A DNA stretch of 64,000 bases from Sapria himalayana (lineage: Eukaryota > Streptophyta > Magnoliopsida > Malpighiales > Rafflesiaceae), in assembly GCA_029783825.1 (NCBI GenBank), contig JAREIK010000343.1, positions 3,515,001-3,579,000 of the forward strand, read 5' to 3'. The position numbers and the translations under genes were made by a program. Positions 28,801 to 36,990 of the stretch are shown here, piece by piece. The stretch's first letter is position 1, and each line of letters starts with the position of its first letter. The notes beneath the pieces are model-generated. The model searched no databases and was not told where the DNA came from. It saw only the letters and a program-made list of their open reading frames with translations.

Positions 28801-31755
28801 AAAAAATTTAAATAATAAATAGTAATATAATGATAATAAATTTAAAATTAATAAAGATTTAGATAATAATAACAATCTTACCAAAATATATGAAACAGAA
28901 ATTAAATTTTTTCAAATAGACTTGATACAATCTTATTTGTCATTTAAAAAATAAAAAATAAGACAATATTTAATAATATAAACTCACTTTAAAAAAATAA
29001 AAAATAATAACTTTTATAAATATAAAAAAAATCAACACAATGAATATATTACTAAAATATATATGCATATAAAAATACATGTAATACTGGTCACCTTAAA
29101 AGATATGCCAATCAGTAGACCAAAAAAGACAATGTATTAGTTCTGAGATATGACCAAAAAAGACAATGTATAATACAAACCCAATTAAGCGTAATAATCT
29201 TTCAAGTTGGATTTAGTTCAACTTAAACTCATTCATATGCTATAATAATTTTAAGAGAGAAGATATGGTCAAATTGATTTATTCATTAATTTTTCAATTA
29301 GATTTTTGAAAGATCCTAAAAAAATCAATATTATACAAACCTACTTACAAAATACTTAATATAGGACTCATACATTTACAAGAAAGAATGATAATAAAAT
29401 ATTATATGTTAAAAAAATAATTAATAAGTAACAAATTTAAAAAATATAATTAAGTGATATTTGAAATATTCAATATATAAACTAATCACAAAGATGAATC
29501 ATTCGCATATCTTATCATTCACTTTATAAATTTAAAATAAAAACTTAATAAAAAATATTTAACGAATATGATATTCATAATAAAATATTTATTATTACTT
29601 TCAATAATTCTTCTAATAACAAAATATTTATTAGTATGTTTATTAAAACCATTAGAGACGAACTATAATTAATATTTTTTACAATCACATACTATCACAT
29701 AGCTAACCTGATAGTATAAATAAGAATGAAATTATTTTTCTCATATTAAAGAAATAAAAAATTCATTAAAATACCTTAAGATACTTAGTAATAATAAATA
29801 TTTAACAATCTATATTTATCTATGAGCCTAAAAAAATTCTAAACAAATATGAGATATTGTTAAAATTATACAGTAGCTAATATTTGAATTATGTGTTGAC
29901 TATTAATATGTGATATCTTACTATATTAATAATAAAAGTAATGAACTTATTATTAATAATTTAGATTAAAATATAAAAAAAAAATTTATGAAATTCCAAA
30001 AAAAATTAACACAATAAATAAATATTCATCTATGTACACTCTCAGTATTTGCATTGCACTTAGGTATATATACAATATTAATAATATATTTAACAAATAT
30101 AAAAATTGTCATATATTTAATATCATAACTATTGAGATAACTAAATATTTAAAATATTGATCCTCTATTTCAACTCTATATTATTTGAATGCTTGTATAA
30201 ATTTTATTATTAAGATAGAGGAATAAAAAATATTTTAATATACATATTCACATGCATTAACTAGGAACACAAACTTGAAATTTTATTCAAAAAAATTAAC
30301 TAATTTATTTATATATTATGATACTATGTATGATAGTTATAGTCAGGCTTCAAATATGAACATAAATACCATATTCAAAGATAATGATTTCTTCATTCAA
30401 TTAGTCAAGAACCAATGATAAGATAGTCCATCAAATAAGAACATAATATCTTGGTACATGGATATCAAATATTATTTCATCCTATTATATTATGATAATA
30501 AAAATTTTAGTATTTTACTTTAATAAAAATCATACGAACTCACATATCACATGTTATCTAAGATGATTTATAAATAATGAACTACTTTGAAAATCTAGCA
30601 TAATATCATAGTCTATTTTTTCTATGACTAGTCAATATAATTTTAAATACAAAATCAAAACTACAACCAAATATTATTAAAATACCCACATACATGAATA
30701 ATTAAAAAGATTCAAATTTTATATTCAAGATAAAACACAAGAAATGATGATGAATATTACTCATAAAAAATAGAGATCAAAAATATTAAGACTACCACTA
30801 GCAATACTTTTAGATGCATACACGATGACGAAGATATAGATATACAACCACACTCATATCACTAAACAATAAATGATGACTCATATAATTTTTGATTTTT
30901 TTAATATGATACTATGATGAAATTGTTATTTTTGTATTTCTATTATTTATTTATGAATTGTCATTATGACTAATACACTATTGCACTTATTATTTTATGA
31001 GTTACATTTTACATCATCAAGTATTATAAAGGTGTATTAGTGTATCACGTTCTACTTTTAATTATAAAATAAAATAAATTTTTTATTTGAAGCAAACATA
31101 ATTTCAAATGTCAAATTTCTTTTTAACTAATTATATGATTTTAATTTTTTTAAAAAATAAAATATTTTTTAATAATAATTCAATAAGAAATTATAATTTT
31201 AAAATATTTTAAATTTTATTTGAATTTCTATTTTCTACCCAAAATCAAAACTAACATGATTCGACATGAATTGACATGGGCTAGACATGACCCGATATCA
31301 CCCGGCATGACCTAACATTGTTGCAGGCCAAATGGGACTTGTTCGGGCCTATTTTTTGGCAAATGTGTCATGTCATTATGACATGACCCATTTGACACCT
31401 ATAGTCCAACAGAATAAGTTACCATCATAGGTCATTCCTTGAACAAACTATACCTACACAACACATGTACATATACCTATCCTACATGCATAGATATGCA
31501 CATATAGCTATACTATATATATCTATATTTACATATATACAATTATACTAAATGTATAGCTATATGTACATATATACACACAAAAGACTTATATACATAT
31601 ATGCATATATATGTATATATATATAAGAGATATATATGTGAATAGTTATATACATATATGTGTACTATGCATCTGTACATATATATATATGTGTGTGTGT
31701 GTATTTATATTATATCTATACCTATACATGTATATATAAAAATATATCTATACAA

Positions 31756-31787
<32 letters not shown>

Positions 31788-33784
31788 AAATTAATAAAAT
31801 TTTATTATTTATTTTAAAATTTAAATATTTATATTGTTAAAAAATACTAATCAAATTTTATTTGAATTTAATATATTTTATTTGATTGTATCCATTAATA
31901 TATAAAAATAATAGATAATATTTTATCAAATATATATATTTATATATATATTAGATTGATTGCACCTCATGAAAAACTCAATATCTCAAATATGTCTTGC
32001 ACATCAAAGTTCCAAAAGATTTTTTCACATCAATATATCTTGCATCTCAAATAACTATACCTATAAATATTTATTTTGTTTATCTTTTTAAACTTTTAAT
32101 TTTTGTTATGAATAAATATAATAATGATATTTTATTTTTATTTTTTATATGGTATATTTGAAATTTATATCTTTTTAGACTTTTAATTTTAAACTTTTAA
32201 AATTTATATCTTGAATTGTTAAAATTTCATTATTTAGTAATATAATTATAAATAATTATGATAGTAAAACATATTAATTATGTTTGATTTTTATAATTTA
32301 TATTATTTATTTTATTTATTTTATTTTATCAATAGATAAAAATTATATACAATTATTTAGTAAGATATATAATTTTATGTATTTTTATACATAATACACC
32401 TCAAAAGAAAAATCTGCACTTTAATAACATATTGTGCCTAAGGGCTCAAAAAACCTTTCATCCCTAAATGCATCATGTGCCTCTAGGCTCCAAAAGCCTT
32501 TTGCATCTCGGTGTGTCTTGTATCTCAAATAACTAGGATTGTCCCTATCAGTGTTAGACAATTACATATCAAATTTGAAAAATTCTAAATCATCTCCCTA
32601 TGAAAACCTCTCTTTGAGATCTTCCCAAAATTTAGTTATTGTTTCTGCATAAATAATGCTACCTACTATATCAAGGTGAATCACATTAAGATGCATAACA
32701 AGACCATGTCATTGCATCATTGTGACATGTAAAATTTTGGATATTTAGATGCTAGAGCCTTAACGGATCCATTTACAAATCCAATTTTTTCTTTGCACCG
32801 GTACTAATGTTCATGTTACGACTCCATTGCCCACAATTGCATCTACTAAGTGGAGCAAGACAGTTTTTTGTAACATCAATTGATATCCCTATAGTTTTTA
32901 TTTAGCTCATAGTAATGAGTTTTTATAGAGAAGGATGGGGAAGAACAAAGAGCAAATGTTGAGACATAGAAGGGAGGAAAAAGGAAGCTTGGAAGGACTA
33001 ACTATTAAGAGAAGTCCATGTTTGAAGTACACACACAAAAATTTCATCTGGTATTAAGATAGGTTTGGTGAAAAATAAGCAGAAATAAAAGATACAATGT
33101 GCATTATTAATTCCAATGGAACTACCCATCATGACACATGAAGATGCTGCTAGAAACTGTTCGCATCAAGATGTTAAGAAATAGTAGAAATAATTTCTAC
33201 CAACATTCTAGAAAATGGACTAATTCAATGAAAAATAGCAGAAACAGTAGGTGAGAAATAACCCATCATCTGTTGATTACAGAAGTTCATACAAAGAACA
33301 CAGATAAATAATGAATGCAGGAGAAAAATAACGAACTCATTGGGCATCCGGCAAATCAGCATTTATACATGAAGAGGAAGACTATTTTACGAATGTGTTC
33401 CTGATTCAACAAAGAATATCAGATCTCATGCCTCTGTTCTCTCCTGCTACAGTTGTATGTTGATCCTACGATTGCTTTGATTTTCTTTGTTTTCCCAAAA
33501 AAGCCATAGCAAAGATAGTGATAAAACGAGCACGAAGACATGTAATTTCATATGGCTTGTCTAATCAAATTAACTTATGGCGTTTATGACAGCATTGGTG
33601 ATACGGTTGAAATCAAATTTTAACCATATCTTCTACAGGAAAGGTATTTCATAAAATTGCATCAACAATTCACAAAATAAAAACTTAAATGATCTAATCT
33701 GATTTTGAAGCATCGGGCACTTACCCGACAAAGATTATCATCTGGAACCCAAGAAACGCGTTTTAATTTATGCGATCTACGCAT
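4067..33784 (-). CDS. CCCH zinc-finger protein (plant C3H6-like), 4 exons with a 26.2 kb intron
   Basis: Joined coding exons are 33784-33725, 7545-7339, 7268-7144 and 4817-4067, giving about 380 aa. Junction phases agree: exon 1 ends NLCR in phase 0 and exon 2 opens [12 protein letters not shown]. Exon 2 ends IIKWTCPPR in phase 0 and exon 3 opens [15 protein letters not shown]. Exon 3 ends with two bases that exon 4 completes, giving [16 protein letters not shown]. The order ([41 protein letters not shown], one C-terminal CCCH finger) is that of plant C3H6-type proteins, which are nuclear and thought to bind RNA or DNA. The finger is C-x8-C-x5-C-x3-H, about residues 332-351, followed by a basic KRVK tail. 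An upstream in-frame ATG at 33871 would add 29 residues; [12 protein letters not shown] is the usual family start. Introns are 26,179, 70 and 2,326 bp. No frame break is seen, so it is probably functional. Confidence 0.82.
4936..5315 (+). mobile_element. Non-autonomous hAT-type element (380 bp) in CCCH intron 3
   Basis: The left end is tagaggtgtcaa and the right end ttgacacatgta, an inverted pair matching at 10 of 12 positions. The flanking octamers ctcgaccc (4928-4935) and ctcaaccc (5316-5323) differ only by a CpG decay, as expected for an 8 bp hAT target-site duplication. The interior is extremely GC-rich, with repeated motifs of the gccggcccg and gtgccgtgcc types. It has no transposase, so it is a MITE-like passenger. 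Open frames within it in several phases are composition artefacts. Confidence 0.82.
5480..7080. repeat. AT-rich, partly repeated DNA of CCCH intron 3
   Basis: A diverged module recurs at about 5640-5960, 5990-6180, 6660-6790 and 6880-7050. It contains ttcaagtacta, then a run of A, then ataacatccaccataccatataatatacat-type sequence. Copies are too decayed to define ends. Similar sequence flanks the SINE at 46.8-47.1 kb. Confidence 0.5.
6185..6660. mobile_element. MITE-like island with GAATC/GATTC subterminal motifs
   Basis: Both ends are crowded with gaatc and gattc motifs in opposing orientation (for example gattcgaatcgagaatcaga at the left and gaatcgtgaatcagattg at the right), around a T-rich middle. 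The island interrupts the repeated AT-rich module of the intron. Exact terminal repeats and a target duplication were not resolved, so the class is unknown. Confidence 0.4.
7144..7268 (-). CDS. CCCH gene exon 3
   Basis: This exon lies behind a 70 bp intron with acceptor GATGCAG. It encodes [20 protein letters not shown] followed by ERE and [13 protein letters not shown]. The donor is the non-consensus AAAA|GTTTGT; I chose it because it leaves two bases (AA) that the C at 4817 completes to Asn, and because the alignment to family members shifts to exon 4 at that point. It is too short to appear as a long open frame. Confidence 0.75.
7339..7545 (-). CDS. CCCH gene exon 2
   Basis: This 69-codon exon has acceptor TTGCAACAG before ATAAGATTG and donor CAGA|GTAAGT. 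It encodes [20 protein letters not shown], a proline/serine stretch ([14 protein letters not shown]) and the conserved block [10 protein letters not shown]. Both ends are in phase 0. The apparent start of an open frame at 7554 lies in the intron and should not be taken as a gene start. Confidence 0.82.
7755..7805. repeat. Fragment of the GGACACG-type element end
   Basis: The sequence cggacacgactgtagggag followed by ccgtgtccgtgctt closely resembles the right end of the element at 10960-11510, including the following gatg-gcacatt flank. It is probably a remnant of the same family, placed beside the hAT transposase relic. Confidence 0.45.
7900..9060 (-). pseudogene. hAT transposase relic (RICESLEEPER/BED-finger type)
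   Basis: Read from 9060 downwards, this is a decayed hAT transposase. A BED-finger-like [19 protein letters not shown] comes first (about 9020). Near 8500 [16 protein letters not shown] is followed by DNVSSNN, the usual hAT catalytic-domain block. Near 8290 [15 protein letters not shown] is recognisable, and near 7990 [16 protein letters not shown]. Stops and frame changes are frequent. It sits in CCCH intron 1, on the same strand as the host gene, and contributes no exon. Identity rests on the ordered motifs. Confidence 0.75.
9061..9980. other. Intron DNA, nothing recognised
   Basis: AT-rich sequence within CCCH intron 1. A 60-codon plus-strand frame at 9078-9260 is a low-complexity F/L/S-rich frame with no motif. 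No repeat boundary was seen. Confidence 0.4.
9985..10690 (+). repeat. Tandem copies of an unnamed dispersed repeat, period about 455 bp
   Basis: Two good copies begin near 9985 (gtgatctctaatttttatgt) and 10445 (atgatctctaattttcatat). Both continue through acaagactcccacttta-type sequence and a gattag-ttcgaa motif to acatgaaatgcgagaactt. A shorter diverged copy lies between them. The same family recurs at about 13105, 14645 and 23395. No coding potential was seen. Confidence 0.65.
10704..10927 (+). mobile_element. tRNA-derived SINE with target-site duplication
   Basis: A pol III A-box-like tagtctgattgac and B-box-like gagtttgattccc are spaced as in a tRNA-derived SINE head. The body ends in a purine-rich tail (gggatgggtcaggaggcagg). 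Flanks atctcagtatgatt (10690-10703) and atctcagtataatt (10928-10941) match at 13 of 14 positions. Relatives are at 46819-47050, about 42080-42240 (minus strand) and 16865-16935 (3' part only). Confidence 0.72.
10960..11510. mobile_element. GC-ended MITE-like element with GGACACG and GATACG motifs
   Basis: The left part has ggacacagcacggatacg, then two near-palindromic blocks (gatacgccacgtggcgtatc and a diverged copy). The right part has cgtatcctgtcgtgtcgtat and tcgtgtccgtgcttc, so the ends are in inverted orientation around an AT-rich centre. No transposase is present. The family is not named here. A target duplication was not resolved. Confidence 0.55.
11640..12000 (+). pseudogene. hAT transposase C-terminal dimerisation domain relic
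   Basis: An in-frame stretch at about 11830-12000 reads [19 protein letters not shown], then [18 protein letters not shown] and MSLVCSQN before a stop. This is the conserved hAT C-terminal dimerisation region. Upstream, in another phase, [27 protein letters not shown] and [10 protein letters not shown] belong to the same domain. One frame shift near 11825 separates the parts. The N-terminal domains are missing, and orientation is opposite to the relic at 7.9-9.1 kb. Confidence 0.78.
12010..13100. other. Intron DNA with a (TA)n run
   Basis: AT-rich intron sequence with a perfect TA dinucleotide run of about 26 bp at 12564-12589. Otherwise nothing was recognised. Confidence 0.5.
13105..13300 (+). 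repeat. Copy of the unnamed dispersed repeat
   Basis: The sequence tagtgcacaaggctcctatt, then catgagagattaacatctca and gagactgtatctaattaatc, matches the 9985-10690 family in order and orientation, with considerable divergence. Confidence 0.5.
13301..14326. other. Intron DNA, nothing recognised
   Basis: AT-rich sequence without a coding motif or defined repeat. Confidence 0.4.
14327..14620 (+). mobile_element. Truncated hAT-type GC-rich island
   Basis: The left end tagaggtatcaa is one base different from the terminus of the element at 4936-5315. The interior holds repeated ctagcc and ctaggc motifs (caaacctagccattt, aactagcctaggtt, atctaggctagccc). No matching right end was found, so the element is truncated or decayed. 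Confidence 0.5.
14645..14850 (+). repeat. Copy of the unnamed dispersed repeat
   Basis: The order ggaagttatacggagcatac, tacatctgatgagtctcaaa, cataacttctaatgtatg and agaacttcttgag follows the same family as 9985-10690. It lies directly after the hAT-type island. Confidence 0.5.
16865..16935 (+). repeat. SINE 3' fragment
   Basis: The sequence cttacctactctgacctcga, ggccctgaggcctatatatt resembles the 3' body of the SINE at 10704-10927 and 46819-47050. The tRNA-like head is absent. Confidence 0.45.
17160..17740 (-). pseudogene. Copia reverse transcriptase domain, decayed
   Basis: From 17737 downwards the frame reads [44 protein letters not shown], the start of a Copia reverse transcriptase. It continues in shifted frames with [23 protein letters not shown] and [12 protein letters not shown]. 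The catalytic YVDD lies at 17221-17232. Several frame shifts and stops rule out activity. Confidence 0.8.
20390..22830. other. Intron DNA, nothing recognised
   Basis: AT-rich sequence of CCCH intron 1. No reverse transcriptase, integrase or transposase motif was found on either strand, and no clear tandem structure. Confidence 0.4.
22840..23360. mobile_element. MITE-like element with CCTCAAGGC-type inverted ends
   Basis: The left end holds gagacgtaagcctcaaggca, and the right end aacaccttgaggcattta and cctcgccttgaggcgcac, so the gcctcaaggc motif is inverted at the two ends. The middle is AT-rich (22930-23180), then GC-rich. An apparent frame pair at 23174-23465 lies in the GC-rich end and is not a gene. 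Confidence 0.45.
23395..23560 (+). repeat. Copy of the unnamed dispersed repeat
   Basis: The sequence cagcatacaaggctctcacg, then aatattaatatatcaacatt and gatgaatctcaatcccaaaa follows the family order seen at 9985-10690. Confidence 0.45.
24040..24445 (+). repeat. Direct repeat arm 1 inside CCCH intron 1
   Basis: This segment is homologous to 33050-33480 in the same orientation. Matching landmarks are caatgtgcattattagttcc, atgacacacaaatatgct, gcatcaag-tgtta, tgaaaaatagcag, acccatcat and agaatcacagatttcatgcc. It ends against the hAT-type end at 24450. The pair could be LTR remnants of the Copia element at 25.0-27.8 kb or an intron duplication; the sequence does not decide. Confidence 0.65.
24450..24957 (+). 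mobile_element. hAT-type GC-rich element, one clear end
   Basis: The left end tagaggtgtcaa is identical to that of the 4936-5315 element. The interior has the same style of gcacgg, ccgtgc and ggccgac motifs (ccgacacgggcggcatggca, gctgggccgacaccctag). No inverted partner was found at the right, so the limit given is the end of GC-rich sequence. A second insertion within it, near 24600-24790, is possible. Confidence 0.55.
24988..27770 (-). mobile_element. Degenerate Copia retrotransposon internal region (minus strand)
   Basis: Domains appear in Copia order from high to low coordinate. A gag block is at 27752-27540 ([37 protein letters not shown]). Integrase is at about 26600-26380 ([26 protein letters not shown]). 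Reverse transcriptase follows, with YVND in place of YVDD near 25945 and [13 protein letters not shown] near 25880. An RNase H tail lies at about 25330-25000 ([13 protein letters not shown]). A polypurine-like cttgaggatgag then tgttaaaa near 24988 would mark the 3' LTR start. The 5' end is truncated near 27770. Stops and shifts are frequent. Confidence 0.75.
27780..28190. repeat. GC-richer island related to the hAT-type interiors
   Basis: This island contains agccgggcatccat, ccgagtcaggcccaggac, ggctggagctggccatgcct and gcctggcccaatggcatg. The style matches the interiors of the elements at 4.9, 24.5, 31.3 and 34.5 kb. Ends were not resolved. Confidence 0.4.
28200..31240. other. Very AT-rich intron DNA, nothing recognised
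   Basis: About 3 kb of A/T-dominated sequence with homopolymer runs, no coding motif and no clear tandem unit. It lies between two GC-rich hAT-type islands. Confidence 0.4.
31250..31403 (+). mobile_element. hAT-type element right end
   Basis: The right terminus ttgacacctata (31392-31403) is the inverted form of the family end tagaggtgtcaa with one mismatch. Inside are repeated gacatg and catgac motifs (gacatgggctagacatgacc, cccggcatgacctaaca). No left end or target duplication was identified nearby. Confidence 0.5.
31440..31960. repeat. TA/TATG-rich simple sequence
   Basis: A long low-complexity stretch of tatata, tacata and tatgtgtgtg motifs. It is intron filler with no other content recognised. 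Confidence 0.7.
31965..32535. repeat. Repeated CTC-AAA motif segment
   Basis: Two related segments, about 31965-32052 and 32395-32535, each contain gcacctca and a tcttgcatctcaaataac-type end. They flank an AT-rich middle. They may be ends of one element, but as seen they are in direct orientation. Confidence 0.4.
33050..33480 (+). repeat. Direct repeat arm 2 inside CCCH intron 1
   Basis: Partner of 24040-24445, with shared landmarks caatgtgcattattaattcc, tgaaaaatagcaga, acccatcat, ttgattacagaagtt and acaaagaatatcagatctca. It lies 245 bp from exon 1 of the CCCH gene and contains no coding sequence. Confidence 0.65.
33725..33784 (-). CDS. CCCH gene exon 1
   Basis: This exon encodes [20 protein letters not shown] and ends at a consensus donor, CGG|GTAAGT. 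The reading frame is open upstream to an ATG at 33871, so the first coding exon could be 147 nt. The short basic K-R-V-S-W opening matches the start of plant C3H6-like proteins. Alone it would be overlooked; its identity comes from the exact phase-0 join to exon 2, 26 kb away. Confidence 0.78.
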
Positions 33785-34288
33785 ATTTACAGACCAACAA
33801 ATCTCTAACTCCTTTTGCGCGTCCGTCTCAGCTTCTAAATCATCTCCAATTACTGTATGTGAAGTGTTCACGTCAAATTGATGGCCAATTATTGGAATTG
33901 TTGAGCGCCTCTGACCTCTCGGATTAGAGAGCTAAAAATTCATTTTACAGTAGAATTGATACTTCAAATTTTAGTAATGCAGTTTATTTACACTTCGGAT
34001 TGGGGTTAAGATGCGAGGTGATAACAAGGCAGCATAATTTATCGGTGAGGGAGATGTCATGATGGAGAAAAACTTATCGGCGTTGATTTTCTTGGCCACT
34101 CTCTCAAGTTTGAGACCCGACACAAACCCTGATCGTCGCTGCCTAATGATTTCCGGAAAGGGCCGGAACCGTAATGGCTCGAGGCCTCCCATGTGGCAGT
34201 CGGTATGTTGCTGAGGTGCGATTTGTTTGACCCTTCGGCCAATCGGCGGCCTTCAACCACTGCTCGAGTTATTTGATCCATAAATGCT

Positions 34289-34290
<2 letters not shown>
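33785..34290 (-). promoter_or_regulatory. CCCH gene 5' UTR / promoter region
   Basis: Sequence upstream of exon 1 is clearly GC-richer than the intron. On the plus strand it carries aaaccctga at 34124-34132, a telo-box-like motif common near plant transcription starts, and ggccaatcgg near 34240, a CCAAT-type motif. Short open frames here show no recognised motif; they could be upstream ORFs. The transcription start cannot be fixed from sequence. Confidence 0.4.

Positions 34291-34293
<3 letters not shown>

Positions 34294-34335
<42 letters not shown>
34294..34335. repeat. (CA)n microsatellite upstream of the CCCH gene
   Basis: A perfect CA run of 21 units ending in cgtgta. A minus-strand frame of alternating C and V residues across it is an artefact. 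Confidence 0.95.
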
Positions 34336-34338
<3 letters not shown>

Positions 34339-34538
34339 TATATCCTAACGACCTAATCGCTGATGTGGCATTGCGAATGTTGCAAATCTAAGTATATTTT
34401 TGTACTAAAATTATAGATGAGTTAAATTACAATTTCAAATTTATGAAATTGTAACAATAGTATGAGTTAAATATTTTTTTTTCTAACATCACACCAAAAT
34501 ATATTTTTCTCTTGATTTTGTGCTGAAACAGTTTGATC

Positions 34539-35060
34539 TGCAAGTGACAAATGGGCCGTGTTGTGCCTTCCCTAGAGGGCAGACTCGACACGCCCCAACG
34601 CCCAAAGTCAACGCGGTTTCAGGCTGGTTCGTGGTGGGATTTGGGGATACATGCACCCCCCAAAGCCGAGCGGGCATTCCCAATGACCTGCTCGGCTTGT
34701 CGCATCGCCATTCTGGCACCGTCCATCACCAATCGGGCGTCGTCCGTCGCCACGTTGAGCATCGAGGTCAAGCATTATTTTCTTTTCCTACTAGATTGGC
34801 GAATCCCGAGGTAATTGTCAGGTCGTGCCCCATGCTATCCCCACGTGCTAGGCACCTGGATCATGTCTGGCACGACACACGGGCCTACATTTCTCAGCAC
34901 GGCACGTCACGTGGGCCTACATCCCACAGCACGGCATGGCGCGAGTCATGCCAACGATTCGACCAGCACTAGCCCAAGCACAATAATAGACCGTGTCATG
35001 TTGGGCGGGCATGACTAAACTGGGCAAAGTCCGAGCCGCCCAGCTAGTTTGACACCTCTA
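34539..35060 (+). mobile_element. hAT-type GC-rich element near the CCCH promoter
   Basis: The right end ttgacacctcta (35049-35060) is a perfect family terminus. The left end tgcaagtgacaa (34539-34550) matches at 8 of 12 positions and is followed by atgggccgtg. Flanking octamers gtttgatc and gattgaaa match at only 5 of 8 positions, so the left boundary is tentative. The interior has gcacgg and cacgtg motifs (cagcacggcacgtcacgtgg). Frames at 34489-35018 are composition artefacts. Confidence 0.6.
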
Positions 35061-35194
35061 GATTGAAAGGCAATTGAAAGATAGTTGATTCAGAAAAATT
35101 ATAATGATGCACACTTGAAACTGGGATGAAAAATAAGTATTTACCTAGTTGAAGAATATTAGGATTTATTCATAGTTATGAAGCTACTACATAT

Positions 35195-35470
35195 GATTTG
35201 GACTCGTAGCTTATATCATGAAGCCATGACTTAATTAACTAAAGTTTCTACATGTATTATGGAGTCAAAATATGTATTGTGTATGACTCAACTAAAGTTG
35301 TAACATATATTTTTGAGTCACAACCTATATTTAAAAAGTCATGACTCAACTAAAGCTGTAACATATGCTTTAGAGTAATGACCAGAATTATAATGTTAAG
35401 ATGCAATTGGAGTTATAACATGTATTTTTGTATCATAGCTTTGTTCTTAAGAGTCATGGCATGGATAAAG
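35195..35470 (+). repeat. Diverged tandem repeat, about 57 bp period, 4 copies
   Basis: Copies start near 35228, 35284, 35340 and 35399, with the consensus catgactcaactaaagttgt then aacatatattttgagtcac. It abuts the repeat arm at 35470. Confidence 0.6.
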
Positions 35471-36070
35471 TAGTTATTGTATATAATTTGCTTTGATAAA
35501 CTATTTGTATAATCAAAATATGTTTCTGTTTTAATATTTTCATGTAAGTGTAGGAAAAAAATATATACAGAGGTTGGAAATGCAGTAATAACACAATAAT
35601 AGAGGTCTCGCTGACTGGTCAATGGGCCGAATAAAATTTTGGAATAGAGCCTGGTCTGCCCGAGTGATCTGATCCATTCCGGTTAATTAAATTGAGAAAT
35701 TGTTTTTGATATAAATTGTTTTTTTTATTTCTATTTTTCGGCTACTGTAATTTTGATGTGGAACTGTTCATCTCCGTTTTTCTTTGCTCTATACAATTTT
35801 CATCGTGACTACTGCAATGCATATACTATAAGATAAAAATATTATTTGGTTATAATATGTAAACACATGCGTATTTTTCTGATGGATGTAGCTAGTCATG
35901 TTGAACGACTAGTGAACCATATTATTTTGTGTGTTCTGTTGTTATTTCTTTTCTGTTGTGATGTTGATTCTGTCATGGTTCTGTTGGATTGTGATTATAA
36001 AAATATATATATCGTTTGCTATCGTTTTTTGTTGTTCTCTTCTTTTGAATCTCTAAAATCACAAGCAAAG
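35470..36070 (+). repeat. Direct repeat arm 2, partner of 375-900
   Basis: Matches 375-900 in order and orientation: ttttaatattttcatgtaag, ggaaatgcagtaataacaca, ggaactgttcat, gatggatgtagctagtc. GC content in the core is lower than in arm 1, consistent with decay. An 85-codon frame at 35846-36103 lies in the repeat and shows no known motif. Confidence 0.7.
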
Positions 36071-36359
36071 AAGTTCCAACCTATTTTGTGTTATTGTGAC
36101 TAGTGTTTGGAACTCTATGTACTGACTTTTTTAGATTATTTGGTGAATATATTTTATTATATTTGTATTTTATCTAATATTTATTGGAGAGATTTCACTA
36201 AATTTTTATTTTGAGATAATTTGATAAAAATTATCGAAATCATTGTGATTTTGAGTGAAATTGGAAGACTCAATGGAGAAAAAGAATTAGAAGGGAAAAA
36301 AGTGATGAAAAGTCATGATATTTTCCTTTTCATTATTTGGGTACAGCTTCCCTACTATT

Positions 36360-36990
36360 TGATGAGTAGTTATAGTATCATTTTTTGGTCATAACTTTAC
36401 AAAAAATAATTGTGACGTTCTTTATATTTCACGATTCTACCATAAAGTTGACACACATATTTCATTTGAAACATAATCATCATAGCCATAATATTTTAGA
36501 GTTGTGACAAAAAAACAAAACACCAAGTATTTTTAGTCATAATATTATTTTTTGGCATGACTTTTTATTTCAGAAAGTACTGATTCTGGTCATGATTTTT
36601 CCAGTACCATGACTATGTGCTCTAGATATAAAACAACAATGTCATGGTCAATTTAAGTATTACAATTTTGTGTTATAGAGAATAGTAAGTCATGATAATT
36701 CTAGTATAGTGACAATTAAGTCAGAATGCTAAGACTAGAGTCTCAACCAATTTCAATATCACAGCTTTATGTTATATAGAGTTATTGTCTCAATCACATT
36801 AAACCTAAGACCATAACACTTTGCTTAGAAACCAAAGACTAATGTTGCAGTCAATTCTAGTACCAAATTTGTTTGAGAGATAATAAATCCATCAGTTATA
36901 GTATTTCTTATCACTGTAACGTCATTGCTCTAGAGATGATTCAAAGAGATAATAAATTCATGACCCAAGTATGTGATGCTACTTCCAACT
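36360..36990 (+). repeat. Highly diverged short tandem repeats (50-60 bp)
   Basis: A loose unit containing gtcatgat, aattctagtat, tgacta and tgttatagag recurs many times (for example ggtcatgatttttccagtac, ggtcaatttaagtattac, aattctagtatagtgacaat). Related sequence lies at 35195-35470 and 43180-43830. Confidence 0.45.

Noticed and set aside
24450..31403. A single large autonomous hAT element between the left end at 24450 and the right end at 31403
   Set aside because: The flanking octamers (ggtcaatt and gtccaaca) do not match, a Copia element and other islands lie between, and no transposase was found inside.
34057..34335. 92-codon minus-strand frame upstream of the CCCH gene
   Set aside because: It begins in a CA microsatellite and runs through the probable 5' UTR without a recognised motif; it was kept only as possible leader sequence.
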